A DNA stretch of 14,234 nucleotides from an uncultured Eubacteriales bacterium (lineage in GTDB: Bacteria > Bacillota > Clostridia > Oscillospirales > Acutalibacteraceae). This document shows positions 1-6,193 of the stretch, piece after piece. Each line of letters opens with the position of its first letter. The stretch's first letter is position 1. Both the position numbers and the translations under genes were made by a program. The notes under the pieces are model-generated. The model made no database searches and was not told the origin of the DNA. It saw only the letters and a list, made by a program, of their open reading frames with translations. The DNA is taken from positions 1 to 14,234 of the forward strand of contig CAKSLH010000016.1 in assembly GCA_934466515.1 (NCBI GenBank), given 5' to 3'.

Positions 1-363
1 CTTTCGGTAGGGTATAACGGTATGCCGTTCAGCGGCAGAAGCGATAACGATAAGGAATACTCTTGGGATAAGGCGGACGGACTTGATTCAAAATATCTTT
101 ATGTCTGCCATGCCGAGCTTAATGCGATTTTAAACTGCCATACAGGCTCGGTTGCGGGAAGTATAGTTTATTCAACTCTTTTTCCCTGCAATGAATGCGC
201 AAAGGCTATAATCCAGTCGGGCATAAAAGAGGTAATTTATTTAAGCGATAAATATGCCGATACCGACGGCGTAAAGGCGTCTAAGCGTATGTTTGACCTT
301 GCAGGCGTTAAATACACTCCGTATGCAGGTCCAAAGGAAAATATAGAGCTAAAGTTTAGCTAA
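1..363 (+). CDS. dCMP deaminase (deoxycytidylate deaminase), 5'-truncated by the window edge
   Basis: Zinc-dependent cytidine/deoxycytidylate deaminase family; it converts dCMP to dUMP, the substrate for thymidylate synthesis, in the cytosol. The reading frame is open from base 1, and the residues before the first in-frame ATG (LSVGYNG, bases 1-21) already match the family's GYNG strand. That ATG at 22 is therefore internal and the gene starts outside the window. The zinc site is clear: CHAE (bases 106-117, His ligand and catalytic Glu) followed by PCNEC (184-198, two Cys ligands). The DGLDSKYLYVCHAELNAIL context separates it from tRNA adenosine or riboflavin deaminases and resembles the Gram-positive ComEB type. 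It ends with TAA at 361 and is followed by hairpins. Function is assigned from family motifs; whether it sits in a competence (comE) context cannot be seen. Confidence 0.9.
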   Translation, partial: LSVGYNGMPFSGRSDNDKEYSWDKADGLDSKYLYVCHAELNAILNCHTGSVAGSIVYSTLFPCNECAKAIIQSGIKEVIYLSDKYADTDGVKASKRMFDLAGVKYTPYAGPKENIELKFS

Positions 364-370
364 TATAAAT

Positions 371-400
371 AATCCCAGTTCTTATAAAAGAACGGGGATT
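371..400 (+). terminator. Hairpin after the dCMP deaminase gene, probable weak terminator
   Basis: Arms at 371-383 and 388-400 form a 13-bp stem with one A/G mismatch and a 4-base ATAA loop, 7 bases after the stop codon. The tail after the stem (ATCAGTT) is poor in T, so termination here may be weak; the hairpin at 436-467 lies just downstream as a second stop. Confidence 0.5.
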
Positions 401-403
401 ATC

Positions 404-431
404 AGTTAAAAGTGAATAGTGAAAAGTTAAA
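404..431. repeat. Degenerate heptad tandem repeat AGT(T/G)AA(A/T) x4
   Basis: Four consecutive 7-base units are read directly: AGTTAAA (404-410), AGTGAAT (411-417), AGTGAAA (418-424) and AGTTAAA (425-431). A decayed fifth unit may follow. The array lies between two hairpins in intergenic DNA. Short heptad arrays of this general kind occur between genes in several bacterial groups; no function is known to me for this one. Confidence 0.55.
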
Positions 432-435
432 AAGT

Positions 436-466
436 AAAAATCCTCATTCGAAAGAATGAGGATTTT

Positions 467-467
<1 letters not shown>
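436..467 (-). terminator. Intrinsic terminator of the tRNA-Thr gene (bidirectional)
   Basis: Perfect 14-bp stem: arms 436-449 and 454-467 around a GAAA loop. Read on the - strand it begins at the last base of the tRNA CCA end, and its own arm ends in a T-run, with further T's downstream. It has T5 at the 3' arm in both directions, so it can also stop transcription arriving from the dCMP deaminase gene. Confidence 0.85.
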
Positions 468-542
<75 letters not shown>

Positions 543-565
543 AAATTATTATCAGCGACTAAATT

Positions 566-594
566 ATTATATTATATAAACCGCTGTTTGTCAA
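566..594 (-). promoter_or_regulatory. Sigma-A promoter of the tRNA-Thr gene
   Basis: Read on the - strand: TTGACA (594-589), a 17-base spacer, then TATAAT (571-566). Both hexamers match consensus exactly. The expected start lies near base 559, about 16 bases before the mature tRNA 5' end. Confidence 0.88.
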
Positions 595-627
595 GGACTT
601 TTTAATATCTTTTCTTTCATAATTTGA

Positions 628-656
628 TTGACACTATTTTAATTTTATGATATAAT
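628..656 (+). promoter_or_regulatory. Sigma-A promoter of the glutamine synthetase operon
   Basis: TTGACA (628-633), a 17-base spacer, TATAAT (651-656): an exact consensus promoter. The predicted start is near 663, giving a leader of about 90 bases. A promoter this strong is consistent with control being exerted after initiation, through the leader terminator. Confidence 0.88.
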
Positions 657-668
657 CTTATTGATGTA

Positions 669-703
669 AATGAGCAATGGCGTTCATTCTACAAGGGCTT
701 TGT
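669..703 (+). promoter_or_regulatory. ANTAR-type antiterminator hairpins in the glnA leader (P1 clear, P2 weak)
   Basis: P1: AATGAGC (669-675) pairs with GTTCATT (682-688) around the 6-base loop AATGGC (676-681). The loop has A at position 1 and G at position 4, the two positions conserved in ANTAR target hairpins (family knowledge). A possible P2 follows after a short linker: ACA (691-693) and TGT (701-703) enclose AGGGCTT, which also has A1 and G4 but is a 7-base loop on a short stem, so P2 is uncertain. Both hairpins would use up the left arm of the terminator at 680-730. An ANTAR protein is encoded one gene downstream. Confidence 0.7.
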
Positions 704-730
704 GCGCCTTTGTCGGATGAGCGCTTTTTT
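680..730 (+). terminator. Leader intrinsic terminator (attenuator) upstream of glnA
   Basis: GCGTTCATTC (680-689) pairs with GGATGAGCGC (715-724), including G-U pairs. Inside it, ACAAGGGC (691-698) pairs with GCCTTTGT (706-713); the two helices are separated only by a T/C mismatch and closed by a 7-base loop. A run of six T's (725-730) follows at once. It lies entirely before the glnA ribosome site (about 739-746), so it would stop transcription before the gene unless the upstream hairpins form. Confidence 0.85.
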
Positions 731-753
731 ACTTTGAAAAGGCAGGTAATTTA

Positions 754-1962
754 ATGAATTATTCAGTTGAAGAAGTATTGCAGTATGTTTCGGAAAAGGA
801 TGTAAAATTTATCCGTCTGGCATTTTGCGATGTTTTCGGAAAGCAAAAAAACATCTCTGTCATGCCCGACGAGCTTAAAAAAGCTTTTGACTTCGGAATC
901 GCTATTGACGGCTCCGCAGTCGCAGGCTTTGGGTCAGAGCTTCATTCCGACCTTTTGCTTCATCCCGACGCGTCAACTCTTTGCGTTTTGCCGTGGAGAC
1001 CTGAGCACGGAAGGGTTGTAAGAATGTTCTGCGGTATCACTTATCCGGACGGGACACCGTTTGCAGCCGACTGCCGACAGATTTTACTTAATACTGTTGA
1101 CGAAGCAGAGGAATTCGGTCTTAATTTTTATTTCGGCTCCGAAATGGAATTTTACCTTTTCAAGCTTGACGAAAACGGTGAAAAAACCCTGATACCTTAT
1201 GATAACGCAGGTTATATGGATATCGCTCCCGATGATAAGGGCGAGAATGTCAGAAGAGAAATTTGCCTGACACTTGAGCAAATGGGAATTATTCCCGAAA
1301 GCTCGCACCATGAAGAGGGTCCGGGGCAGAATGAGATTGATTTTAAGTATTCCGACCCGCTGACCGCCGCGGATAATGCCGTGACCTTCAAATCTGTCGT
1401 TAACACCGTCGCTGCGAGAAACGGCTTGTGGGCTTCTTTTTCGCCTAAGCCTTTAAAGAACTGTTCGGGCAACGGAATGCACATCAATATTTCCGCAAAA
1501 GCTGATTCCTGCGATGATGTGATGAATGGAGTTATAGCCGGAATTCTTAAATATACCAAGGATATAACCGCATTTTTAAATACAACCGAGGATTCTTATT
1601 TAAGGCTCGGTAAAAATAAAGCGCCGAAATATATTTCATGGTCAAAGGAAAACAGGTCTCAGCTTATAAGAATTCCTGCCGCAAATGAAGAGAATAAGAG
1701 AGCGGAGCTGAGGTCTGCCGATCCGCTTTGCAATCCGTATCTTGTATTTTCACTGCTTATAAAAGCGGGAATGGACGGCATTATGAATAAGCTTACGGTT
1801 CCTGAAGCTGTTGACGCAGACCTTTATAATGCTTCATTTGAGCTTACGAAAAATCTTGAGCTTCTTCCGGAAACCCTTGAAAAAGCAAAGGAATTTGCAA
1901 ATTCAAGCGATTTTATCAAAAGCAATTTGCCTGAAGAACTGATAAAAGCTTATACAGACTGA
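754..1962 (+). CDS. glnA: Glutamine synthetase, type I-like, short form with an altered flap residue
   Basis: ATP-dependent ligation of ammonia to glutamate, the entry point of nitrogen assimilation; cytosolic. Family landmarks in order: DGSAVAGF (52-59, Asp of the active-site cleft), GSEMEF (E130, E132, metal ligands), SSHHEEGPGQNEIDFKY (183-199, E187 and E194), NGMHINIS (H243), SYLRL (R284), NRSQLIRIP (R301, R306) and ELRS (R320). At 402 residues it is about 40 shorter than the usual 440-445; the shortening is seen after the NGMHINIS strand and at the C-terminus. The flap motif normally ending Y-E-A-P reads N-K-A-P, so the Glu (Glu327 in the Salmonella enzyme) is K289. All other catalytic residues are present. 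The start is an ATG with AAGGCAGG 7 bases upstream. It heads the operon behind an ANTAR-type leader. It could be an active variant, a weak enzyme or a sensor-like paralogue. Confidence 0.9.
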   Translation: MNYSVEEVLQYVSEKDVKFIRLAFCDVFGKQKNISVMPDELKKAFDFGIAIDGSAVAGFGSELHSDLLLHPDASTLCVLPWRPEHGRVVRMFCGITYPDGTPFAADCRQILLNTVDEAEEFGLNFYFGSEMEFYLFKLDENGEKTLIPYDNAGYMDIAPDDKGENVRREICLTLEQMGIIPESSHHEEGPGQNEIDFKYSDPLTAADNAVTFKSVVNTVAARNGLWASFSPKPLKNCSGNGMHINISAKADSCDDVMNGVIAGILKYTKDITAFLNTTEDSYLRLGKNKAPKYISWSKENRSQLIRIPAANEENKRAELRSADPLCNPYLVFSLLIKAGMDGIMNKLTVPEAVDADLYNASFELTKNLELLPETLEKAKEFANSSDFIKSNLPEELIKAYTD

Positions 1963-1985
1963 AAAAAATAAGGGGAGGAATTCGA

Positions 1986-2567
1986 TTGCAGTTAGAAGAA
2001 CATTTTTATGATATTCTTCTTGTTTCCGCTTCGGAAAAATTTAATCAATCTTTATTGCCTCTTCTTCCCGAAAGCAGATTTTCGGTTAAGGTTTTAGGCG
2101 ATATTGCCTCGGCAAGAAGAAGTATTCTTCAAAAAAGACCCGATATTGTAATAATTAACGCACCGCTGCCCGATGATTTCGGAACGCGGTTTGCGCTTGA
2201 TGTTTGTGAAAACAGCTCTACAGGCGTTTTGCTTATTATAAAATCCGAGCATTATTCGGAGATAACCGCAAAGGTTTCTCCATACGGGGTTTTAACGCTT
2301 TCGAAGCCTACAACCTCGGGAATGATTATTCAGTCTCTGCAGCTTTTGTGCTCTATGAGGGAAAGACTCAGACGAATGGAGCAAAAGACCCTTTCTGTAG
2401 AAGAGGAAATGCAGGAGATACGAATAATAAACAGAGCAAAATGGATTTTGATTGACGAGCTTAAAATGACTGAAGCTCAGGCGCACAGATATATAGAAAA
2501 ACAAGCGATGGACAGATGCGTAACAAAAAAGACCGTCGCGGAAAATATAATTTTAACTTATAAATAA
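1986..2567 (+). CDS. ANTAR-domain RNA-binding antiterminator with a pseudo-receiver domain (NitR-like)
   Basis: 193-residue protein with a receiver-like N-terminal half (about 8-120), a helical linker rich in E, R and M (about 122-147) and a C-terminal ANTAR domain (about 135-191). The latter carries INRAKWILIDELKMTEAQA and a following AMDR...VAENII helix, typical of this RNA-binding fold. ANTAR proteins bind paired hairpins with A1/G4 hexaloops and prevent termination; a matching hairpin is in the glnA leader upstream. The receiver keeps the KP motif (K107) but has N58 in the strand-end position of the phosphoacceptor Asp (IINAPLP), and lacks the usual acidic pair after strand 1 (LLVSAS). 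The start is TTG with AGGGGAGG 7 bases before it. It lies 23 bases after glnA, resembling clostridial glnA-nitR pairs. The most likely role is autogenous control of this operon. Confidence 0.88.
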   Translation: MQLEEHFYDILLVSASEKFNQSLLPLLPESRFSVKVLGDIASARRSILQKRPDIVIINAPLPDDFGTRFALDVCENSSTGVLLIIKSEHYSEITAKVSPYGVLTLSKPTTSGMIIQSLQLLCSMRERLRRMEQKTLSVEEEMQEIRIINRAKWILIDELKMTEAQAHRYIEKQAMDRCVTKKTVAENIILTYK

Positions 2568-2580
2568 GAGGGGAAAGGTT

Positions 2581-4173
2581 ATGACAAAATATATATTTGT
2601 AACAGGAGGAGTTGTTTCCGGTCTCGGCAAGGGGATAACGGCGGCATCTCTCGGAAGACTTTTAAAGGCAAGAGGAATTAAGGTCGCGGCGCAAAAGCTT
2701 GACCCGTATATAAATGTTGACCCTGGAACTATGAGTCCTTATCAGCACGGAGAGGTTTATGTAACCGAGGACGGCGCCGAAACCGACCTTGACCTCGGCC
2801 ATTATGAAAGATTTATCGACGAGAACTTAAATAAGTATTCAAATCTTACTACAGGTAAGGTATACTGGAATGTTCTTAACAAAGAACGCAGGGGAGAATA
2901 TTTAGGCTCTACCGTACAGGTAATTCCCCACATAACAAACGAAATCAAGGAATTTGTCTACAGAGTAGGCAAGCAGACCGATGCCGATGTTGTTATAACA
3001 GAAATCGGCGGAACTATAGGCGATATTGAATCTCAGCCGTTTTTGGAGGCTGTAAGGCAGATATCGCTTGAGGTCGGCAAGGAAAACAGTCTGTTTATTC
3101 ATGTGACCTTAGTGCCCTTCTTAAGCGGCTCGGACGAGCATAAATCGAAGCCTACCCAGCACTCTGTCAAGGAACTGCAGGGAATGGGAATAAGACCCGA
3201 TATTATCGTTCTAAGGTGCGACGAGCCGTTGGAGGAGTCGATATTTAAAAAGATATCGATGTTCTGCAATGTTAAGCCCGACTGCGTTATCGAAAACATA
3301 ACAATTCCGTGCCTTTATGAAGCGCCGCTTATGCTTGAAAAGGCAAACTTCTCATCTGTTGTTTGCAGAGAGCTTGGAATTGAGGCAAAAGAGCCCGACC
3401 TTAAAGAGTGGACGCAGATGGTGGGTAAAATCAAGTCTGCGGAAAAAACCGTAAATATAGGTCTTATCGGAAAATATGTTCAGCTGCATGACGCTTACCT
3501 TTCGGTTGCCGAGGCATTAAGGCACGCAGGATATTCTTTGGACGCGCATGTTGAAATCAACTGGATTGATTCAGAGGGAATAACTCCCGAAACCTGCGAC
3601 AGTCTGCTCGGAAGCTTGGACGGTATAATTGTCCCCGGCGGCTTCGGCGGAAGAGGAATAGAGGGAATGATTCTTGCGGCAAAATATGCAAGAGAGCATA
3701 ATCTTCCTTATTTCGGAATTTGTCTCGGAATGCAGATAGCTGTTATCGAATATGCAAGAAATGTTGCAGGAATTGCAGACGCGGATTCCGGAGAATTTGC
3801 GGAGCTTTGCAAAAATAAGGTTATTGATTTTATGCCGGGTCAGAGTGATACCGTAGATAAGGGCGGCACACTCCGTCTTGGAGCGTATCCCTGCAAAATC
3901 AAGGAAAACACGACAATGCTCCGCTGTTACGGAACAAATGAGATTTCCGAGCGGCACAGACACCGTTATGAGTTCAATAACGATTACAGAGAAGCTCTTA
4001 CAAATTGCGGTCTTACACTTTCGGGACTTTCTCCCGACGGCAGACTTGTAGAAACCGTTGAGCTTTCAGACAGACCGTTTTATGTCGGCGTTCAGTACCA
4101 CCCCGAATTCAAGTCAAGACCGAATAAAGCACATCCTTTGTTTAGGGGCTTTGTCGAGGCCTGCATTAAGTAG
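2581..4173 (+). CDS. pyrG: CTP synthase (glutamine-hydrolysing)
   Basis: Makes CTP from UTP, ATP and glutamine, the last step of de novo pyrimidine nucleotide synthesis. 530 residues, the usual length. The N-terminal amidoligase domain (1 to about 265) has the FVTGGVVSGLGKG nucleotide loop (6-18), QKLDPYINVDPGTMSP (38-53) and EIGGTIGDIES (141-151). The C-terminal class I glutamine amidotransferase domain (about 291-530) has the oxyanion strand VPGGFGGRG (351-359), nucleophile C381 in YFGICLGMQ, and the H507/E509 pair in QYHPEF. The ATG is preceded by AGAGGGGAAAGG and lies 13 bases after the ANTAR gene. There is no room for a separate promoter or for the G-rich initiation attenuator known upstream of Bacillus pyrG, so it is probably transcribed with glnA, whose product glutamine it consumes. 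Confidence 0.97.
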   Translation: MTKYIFVTGGVVSGLGKGITAASLGRLLKARGIKVAAQKLDPYINVDPGTMSPYQHGEVYVTEDGAETDLDLGHYERFIDENLNKYSNLTTGKVYWNVLNKERRGEYLGSTVQVIPHITNEIKEFVYRVGKQTDADVVITEIGGTIGDIESQPFLEAVRQISLEVGKENSLFIHVTLVPFLSGSDEHKSKPTQHSVKELQGMGIRPDIIVLRCDEPLEESIFKKISMFCNVKPDCVIENITIPCLYEAPLMLEKANFSSVVCRELGIEAKEPDLKEWTQMVGKIKSAEKTVNIGLIGKYVQLHDAYLSVAEALRHAGYSLDAHVEINWIDSEGITPETCDSLLGSLDGIIVPGGFGGRGIEGMILAAKYAREHNLPYFGICLGMQIAVIEYARNVAGIADADSGEFAELCKNKVIDFMPGQSDTVDKGGTLRLGAYPCKIKENTTMLRCYGTNEISERHRHRYEFNNDYREALTNCGLTLSGLSPDGRLVETVELSDRPFYVGVQYHPEFKSRPNKAHPLFRGFVEACIK

Positions 4174-4179
4174 TATATA

Positions 4180-5028
4180 ATGAAATATTACAGAGAAACT
4201 GTTGAACGGGGAACGCCCGATTTCAGATTTTCGCATTATAATTTCAAAGAATCAAGCAAGCTTTATAGCTTTGTAGGATTGCATTGGCATTCGGAGATAG
4301 AAATGCTTTATGTGAAAAACGGCGCGATATCTGTTACCGTTGAGGAAAGAAAGTATGTTTTAAACCAAGGAGATATTATTTTTATCGAGCCCGAAAAAAT
4401 TCATACGGTCAGTCCTTTTATTCTTCCTCTTGAATATGATGCGGCGGTTTTTTCTCCGTCGGCATTAAGCCTTAATTCGGAGCATTTTTTCGGCAGGGAT
4501 ATTATTATGCCGATTATAAACGGAGACTCGGAGTTTTCGGGAATAATCGACGGCTCTTTTAATGATTATGATAAGCTTAAAGCTTATGCGGAAACTGTTT
4601 TTAATAAAGACTCTTCAAAAGCGGCGGTTTTTGCTTCGCTTGTCGGAATAATATCCAATCTTTATGATAACGGATATATTAAAAAAAGCAGCGGACAGAT
4701 AAGCAAATATTCTCACGATATAAAAAAGTGTCTTGAATATATAAGTGAGAATTACAGCCGAAAAATAAAGCTTAGCGAGCTCTCAGATTTAATTCATGTA
4801 TCGGAAAATTATTTTTGCGGATATTTTAAAAAATTCACGGGCATTACTCCCTTTGAGCAGATAAATGAAACAAGGGTTAAAAAAGCTGCGGCGCTTCTTT
4901 CCGATTCCGATTTAACGGTATCGGAGGTCGCCGTTAAATGCGGCTTCGAAAACTTAAGCTATTTTACAAGAAAATTCAAATCCATTGTCGGCTGTACGCC
5001 GATTGATTACAGAAAAGCAAAAAAATAG
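4180..5028 (+). CDS. AraC-family transcriptional regulator with N-terminal cupin domain
   Basis: 282 residues. The N-terminal part is a cupin-like ligand pocket: HWHSEIEMLYV (35-45) and LNQGDIIFIEPEKIHTV (61-77) are the two metal/sugar-type cupin motifs. The C-terminal part has the two AraC helix-turn-helix units, IKLSELSDLIHVSENYF (196-212) and LTVSEVAVKCGFENLSYFTRKFK (245-267), with the closing TPIDYRK tail. Such proteins usually activate carbohydrate or stress genes on binding a small ligand; no target operon is visible here, so the ligand is unknown. The ATG comes 6 bases after the pyrG stop and has no recognisable ribosome site, which suggests translation coupled to pyrG or weak expression. 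The TAG stop lies inside the stem of the following terminator. Confidence 0.9.
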   Translation: MKYYRETVERGTPDFRFSHYNFKESSKLYSFVGLHWHSEIEMLYVKNGAISVTVEERKYVLNQGDIIFIEPEKIHTVSPFILPLEYDAAVFSPSALSLNSEHFFGRDIIMPIINGDSEFSGIIDGSFNDYDKLKAYAETVFNKDSSKAAVFASLVGIISNLYDNGYIKKSSGQISKYSHDIKKCLEYISENYSRKIKLSELSDLIHVSENYFCGYFKKFTGITPFEQINETRVKKAAALLSDSDLTVSEVAVKCGFENLSYFTRKFKSIVGCTPIDYRKAKK

Positions 5029-5057
5029 AGTGTGGCTTTCGCCACACTCTATTTTTT
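5020..5057. terminator. Bidirectional intrinsic terminator between the AraC gene and upp
   Basis: Arms 5020-5036 and 5041-5057 are perfectly complementary over 17 bp, with a TTTC loop and six T's at the 3' arm in either direction. It serves the convergent + strand (glnA-pyrG-AraC) and - strand (tsaE-upp) units. The TAG stop of the AraC gene (5026-5028) is part of the stem. Confidence 0.93.
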
Positions 5058-5069
5058 GCTGTTTTATTA

Positions 5070-5702
5070 TTATTTCGTGCCGAAAATTCTGTCGCCTGCG
5101 TCGCCGAGACCGGGGACAATGTATGCATGCTCGTTAAGGCACTGGTCAAGTCCCGCACAGTAAACAGGAACATCGGGATGAGCCTTTGTGAAGGCTTCAA
5201 TTCCTTCGGGAGCCGCAATTATGCACATAAACTTAATTCTCTTCGGAGAAAATTCCTTGATTTTTGAAACCGCGTCAATAGCGCTGCCGCCGGTTGCAAG
5301 CATCGGGTCAAGAACGAAAACATCGCGCTCGTTTAAATCTGCCGGTAATTTGCAGTAATAATCGACAGGCATGTGGGTCTCGGGGTCTCTGTACATACCG
5401 ATATGTCCTACTCTTGCGGCAGGAATAAGACTTAAAACTCCGTCAACCATTCCGAGTCCTGCGCGAAGAATCGGAACAAAAGCCATTTTTCTGCCGGCAA
5501 GGATCTTGGTCTTTGCGGTTGCAACGGGTGTTTTTGTTTCAACATCTTTAAGCGGAAGATCTCTTGTGGATTCATAGCACATAAGCATTGCAATCTCGCT
5601 TATAAGCTCGCGGAACTGCTTAGAGCCTGTCTTCTCATCACGCAAAATGCTGAGCTTGTGCTGAATCAGCGGATGGTCCATAATAAATACATTCTTGTTC
5701 AT
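5070..5702 (-). CDS. upp: Uracil phosphoribosyltransferase
   Basis: Converts uracil and PRPP to UMP in pyrimidine salvage; cytosolic. 210 residues, the usual size. The N-terminus carries the family start DHPLIQHKL (9-17). The PRPP-binding loop is VFVLDPMLATGGSAIDA (128-144), and the C-terminal uracil site YIVPGLGDAGDRIFGTK (194-210) is intact. The ATG (5700-5702) has GGAGGA upstream at good spacing. It is the last gene of the tsaE-tsaB-rpiB-upp unit, 53 bases after rpiB, with a hairpin in that gap that may tune its expression. It ends just before the bidirectional terminator. Confidence 0.97.
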   Translation of the reverse strand: MNKNVFIMDHPLIQHKLSILRDEKTGSKQFRELISEIAMLMCYESTRDLPLKDVETKTPVATAKTKILAGRKMAFVPILRAGLGMVDGVLSLIPAARVGHIGMYRDPETHMPVDYYCKLPADLNERDVFVLDPMLATGGSAIDAVSKIKEFSPKRIKFMCIIAAPEGIEAFTKAHPDVPVYCAGLDQCLNEHAYIVPGLGDAGDRIFGTK

Positions 5703-5727
5703 TTTTTATCCTCCGAAAATTTTATTT

Positions 5728-5754
5728 AAAAGCGGCGCATTATACGCCGCTTTT
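5728..5754 (-). terminator. Hairpin between rpiB and upp, possible attenuator
   Basis: AAAAGCGGCG (5728-5737) and CGCCGCTTTT (5745-5754) form a perfect 10-bp stem with a 7-base loop, directly after the rpiB stop. On the - strand the tail is TTTTAAATAAAATTTT, a mediocre T tract, so partial termination or 3'-end protection of the upstream message is more likely than a full stop. On the + strand the tail is a run of seven T's. Confidence 0.6.
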
Positions 5755-5755
5755 T

Positions 5756-6193
5756 TTACTTCTCTAAAGCGGCAATTTTATCAAGTCTCTTTTGGTGTCT
5801 GCCGCCTTCGTACTGTGTATCTGTAAAAATATCCGTAAGCTCAAGCGCGGTACCGATTCCGATAACTCTGCCGCCTAAGCATAAAATATTTGCGTCATTG
5901 TGAAGCCTTGTGTATTTAGCGGAATAATGGTCGCTTAATGCCGCGGCTCTTATTCCTTTAACCTTGTTTGCCGCAATCGACATTCCGATTCCCGTTCCGC
6001 AGACAAGAATTCCTCTTTCGCATTCGTGATTTACAACCGCGTTACAAACCTTGACCGCTATATCAGGGTAATCAACCGAATCCAAAGTATCGGTTCCGAA
6101 GTTTACCACTTCAAATCCGCGCTCCTTTAAATGAGCGATTATTGCGTTTTTGTGCTCAAGTCCGCCGTGGTCGCAGCCTATTGCTATTTTCAT
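5756..6193 (-). CDS. rpiB: Ribose-5-phosphate isomerase B
   Basis: Interconverts ribose 5-phosphate and ribulose 5-phosphate in the non-oxidative pentose phosphate pathway, supplying ribose for PRPP (used by Upp next door). 145 residues, typical of the RpiB/LacAB family. Motifs seen: MKIAIGCDHGG at the N-terminus, the catalytic loop VCGTGIGMSIAANK (64-77) with C65, and RLHNDANILCLGGR (96-109) with H98. The LacA/LacB sugar-isomerase branch shares this fold, but the intact catalytic Cys and the absence of other lactose genes favour RpiB. The ATG overlaps the tsaB stop by 4 bases (ATGA at 6193-6190), indicating translational coupling. Confidence 0.95.
   Translation of the reverse strand: MKIAIGCDHGGLEHKNAIIAHLKERGFEVVNFGTDTLDSVDYPDIAVKVCNAVVNHECERGILVCGTGIGMSIAANKVKGIRAAALSDHYSAKYTRLHNDANILCLGGRVIGIGTALELTDIFTDTQYEGGRHQKRLDKIAALEK

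Noticed and set aside
657..753. Metabolite riboswitch or T-box upstream of glnA
   Set aside because: No T-box specifier/antiterminator bulge sequence (TGGNACC) and the leader is too short; the paired hairpins and the downstream ANTAR gene explain it better.
2568..2580. Possible CTP-sensing pyrG leader as in Bacillus
   Set aside because: The gap is only 13 bases and contains just the ribosome site; there is no promoter, initial G run or terminator.
3571..3963. 130-codon open frame on the - strand within pyrG
   Set aside because: It lies wholly opposite a well-conserved CTP synthase region, has no ribosome site or known motif, and is a shadow frame.
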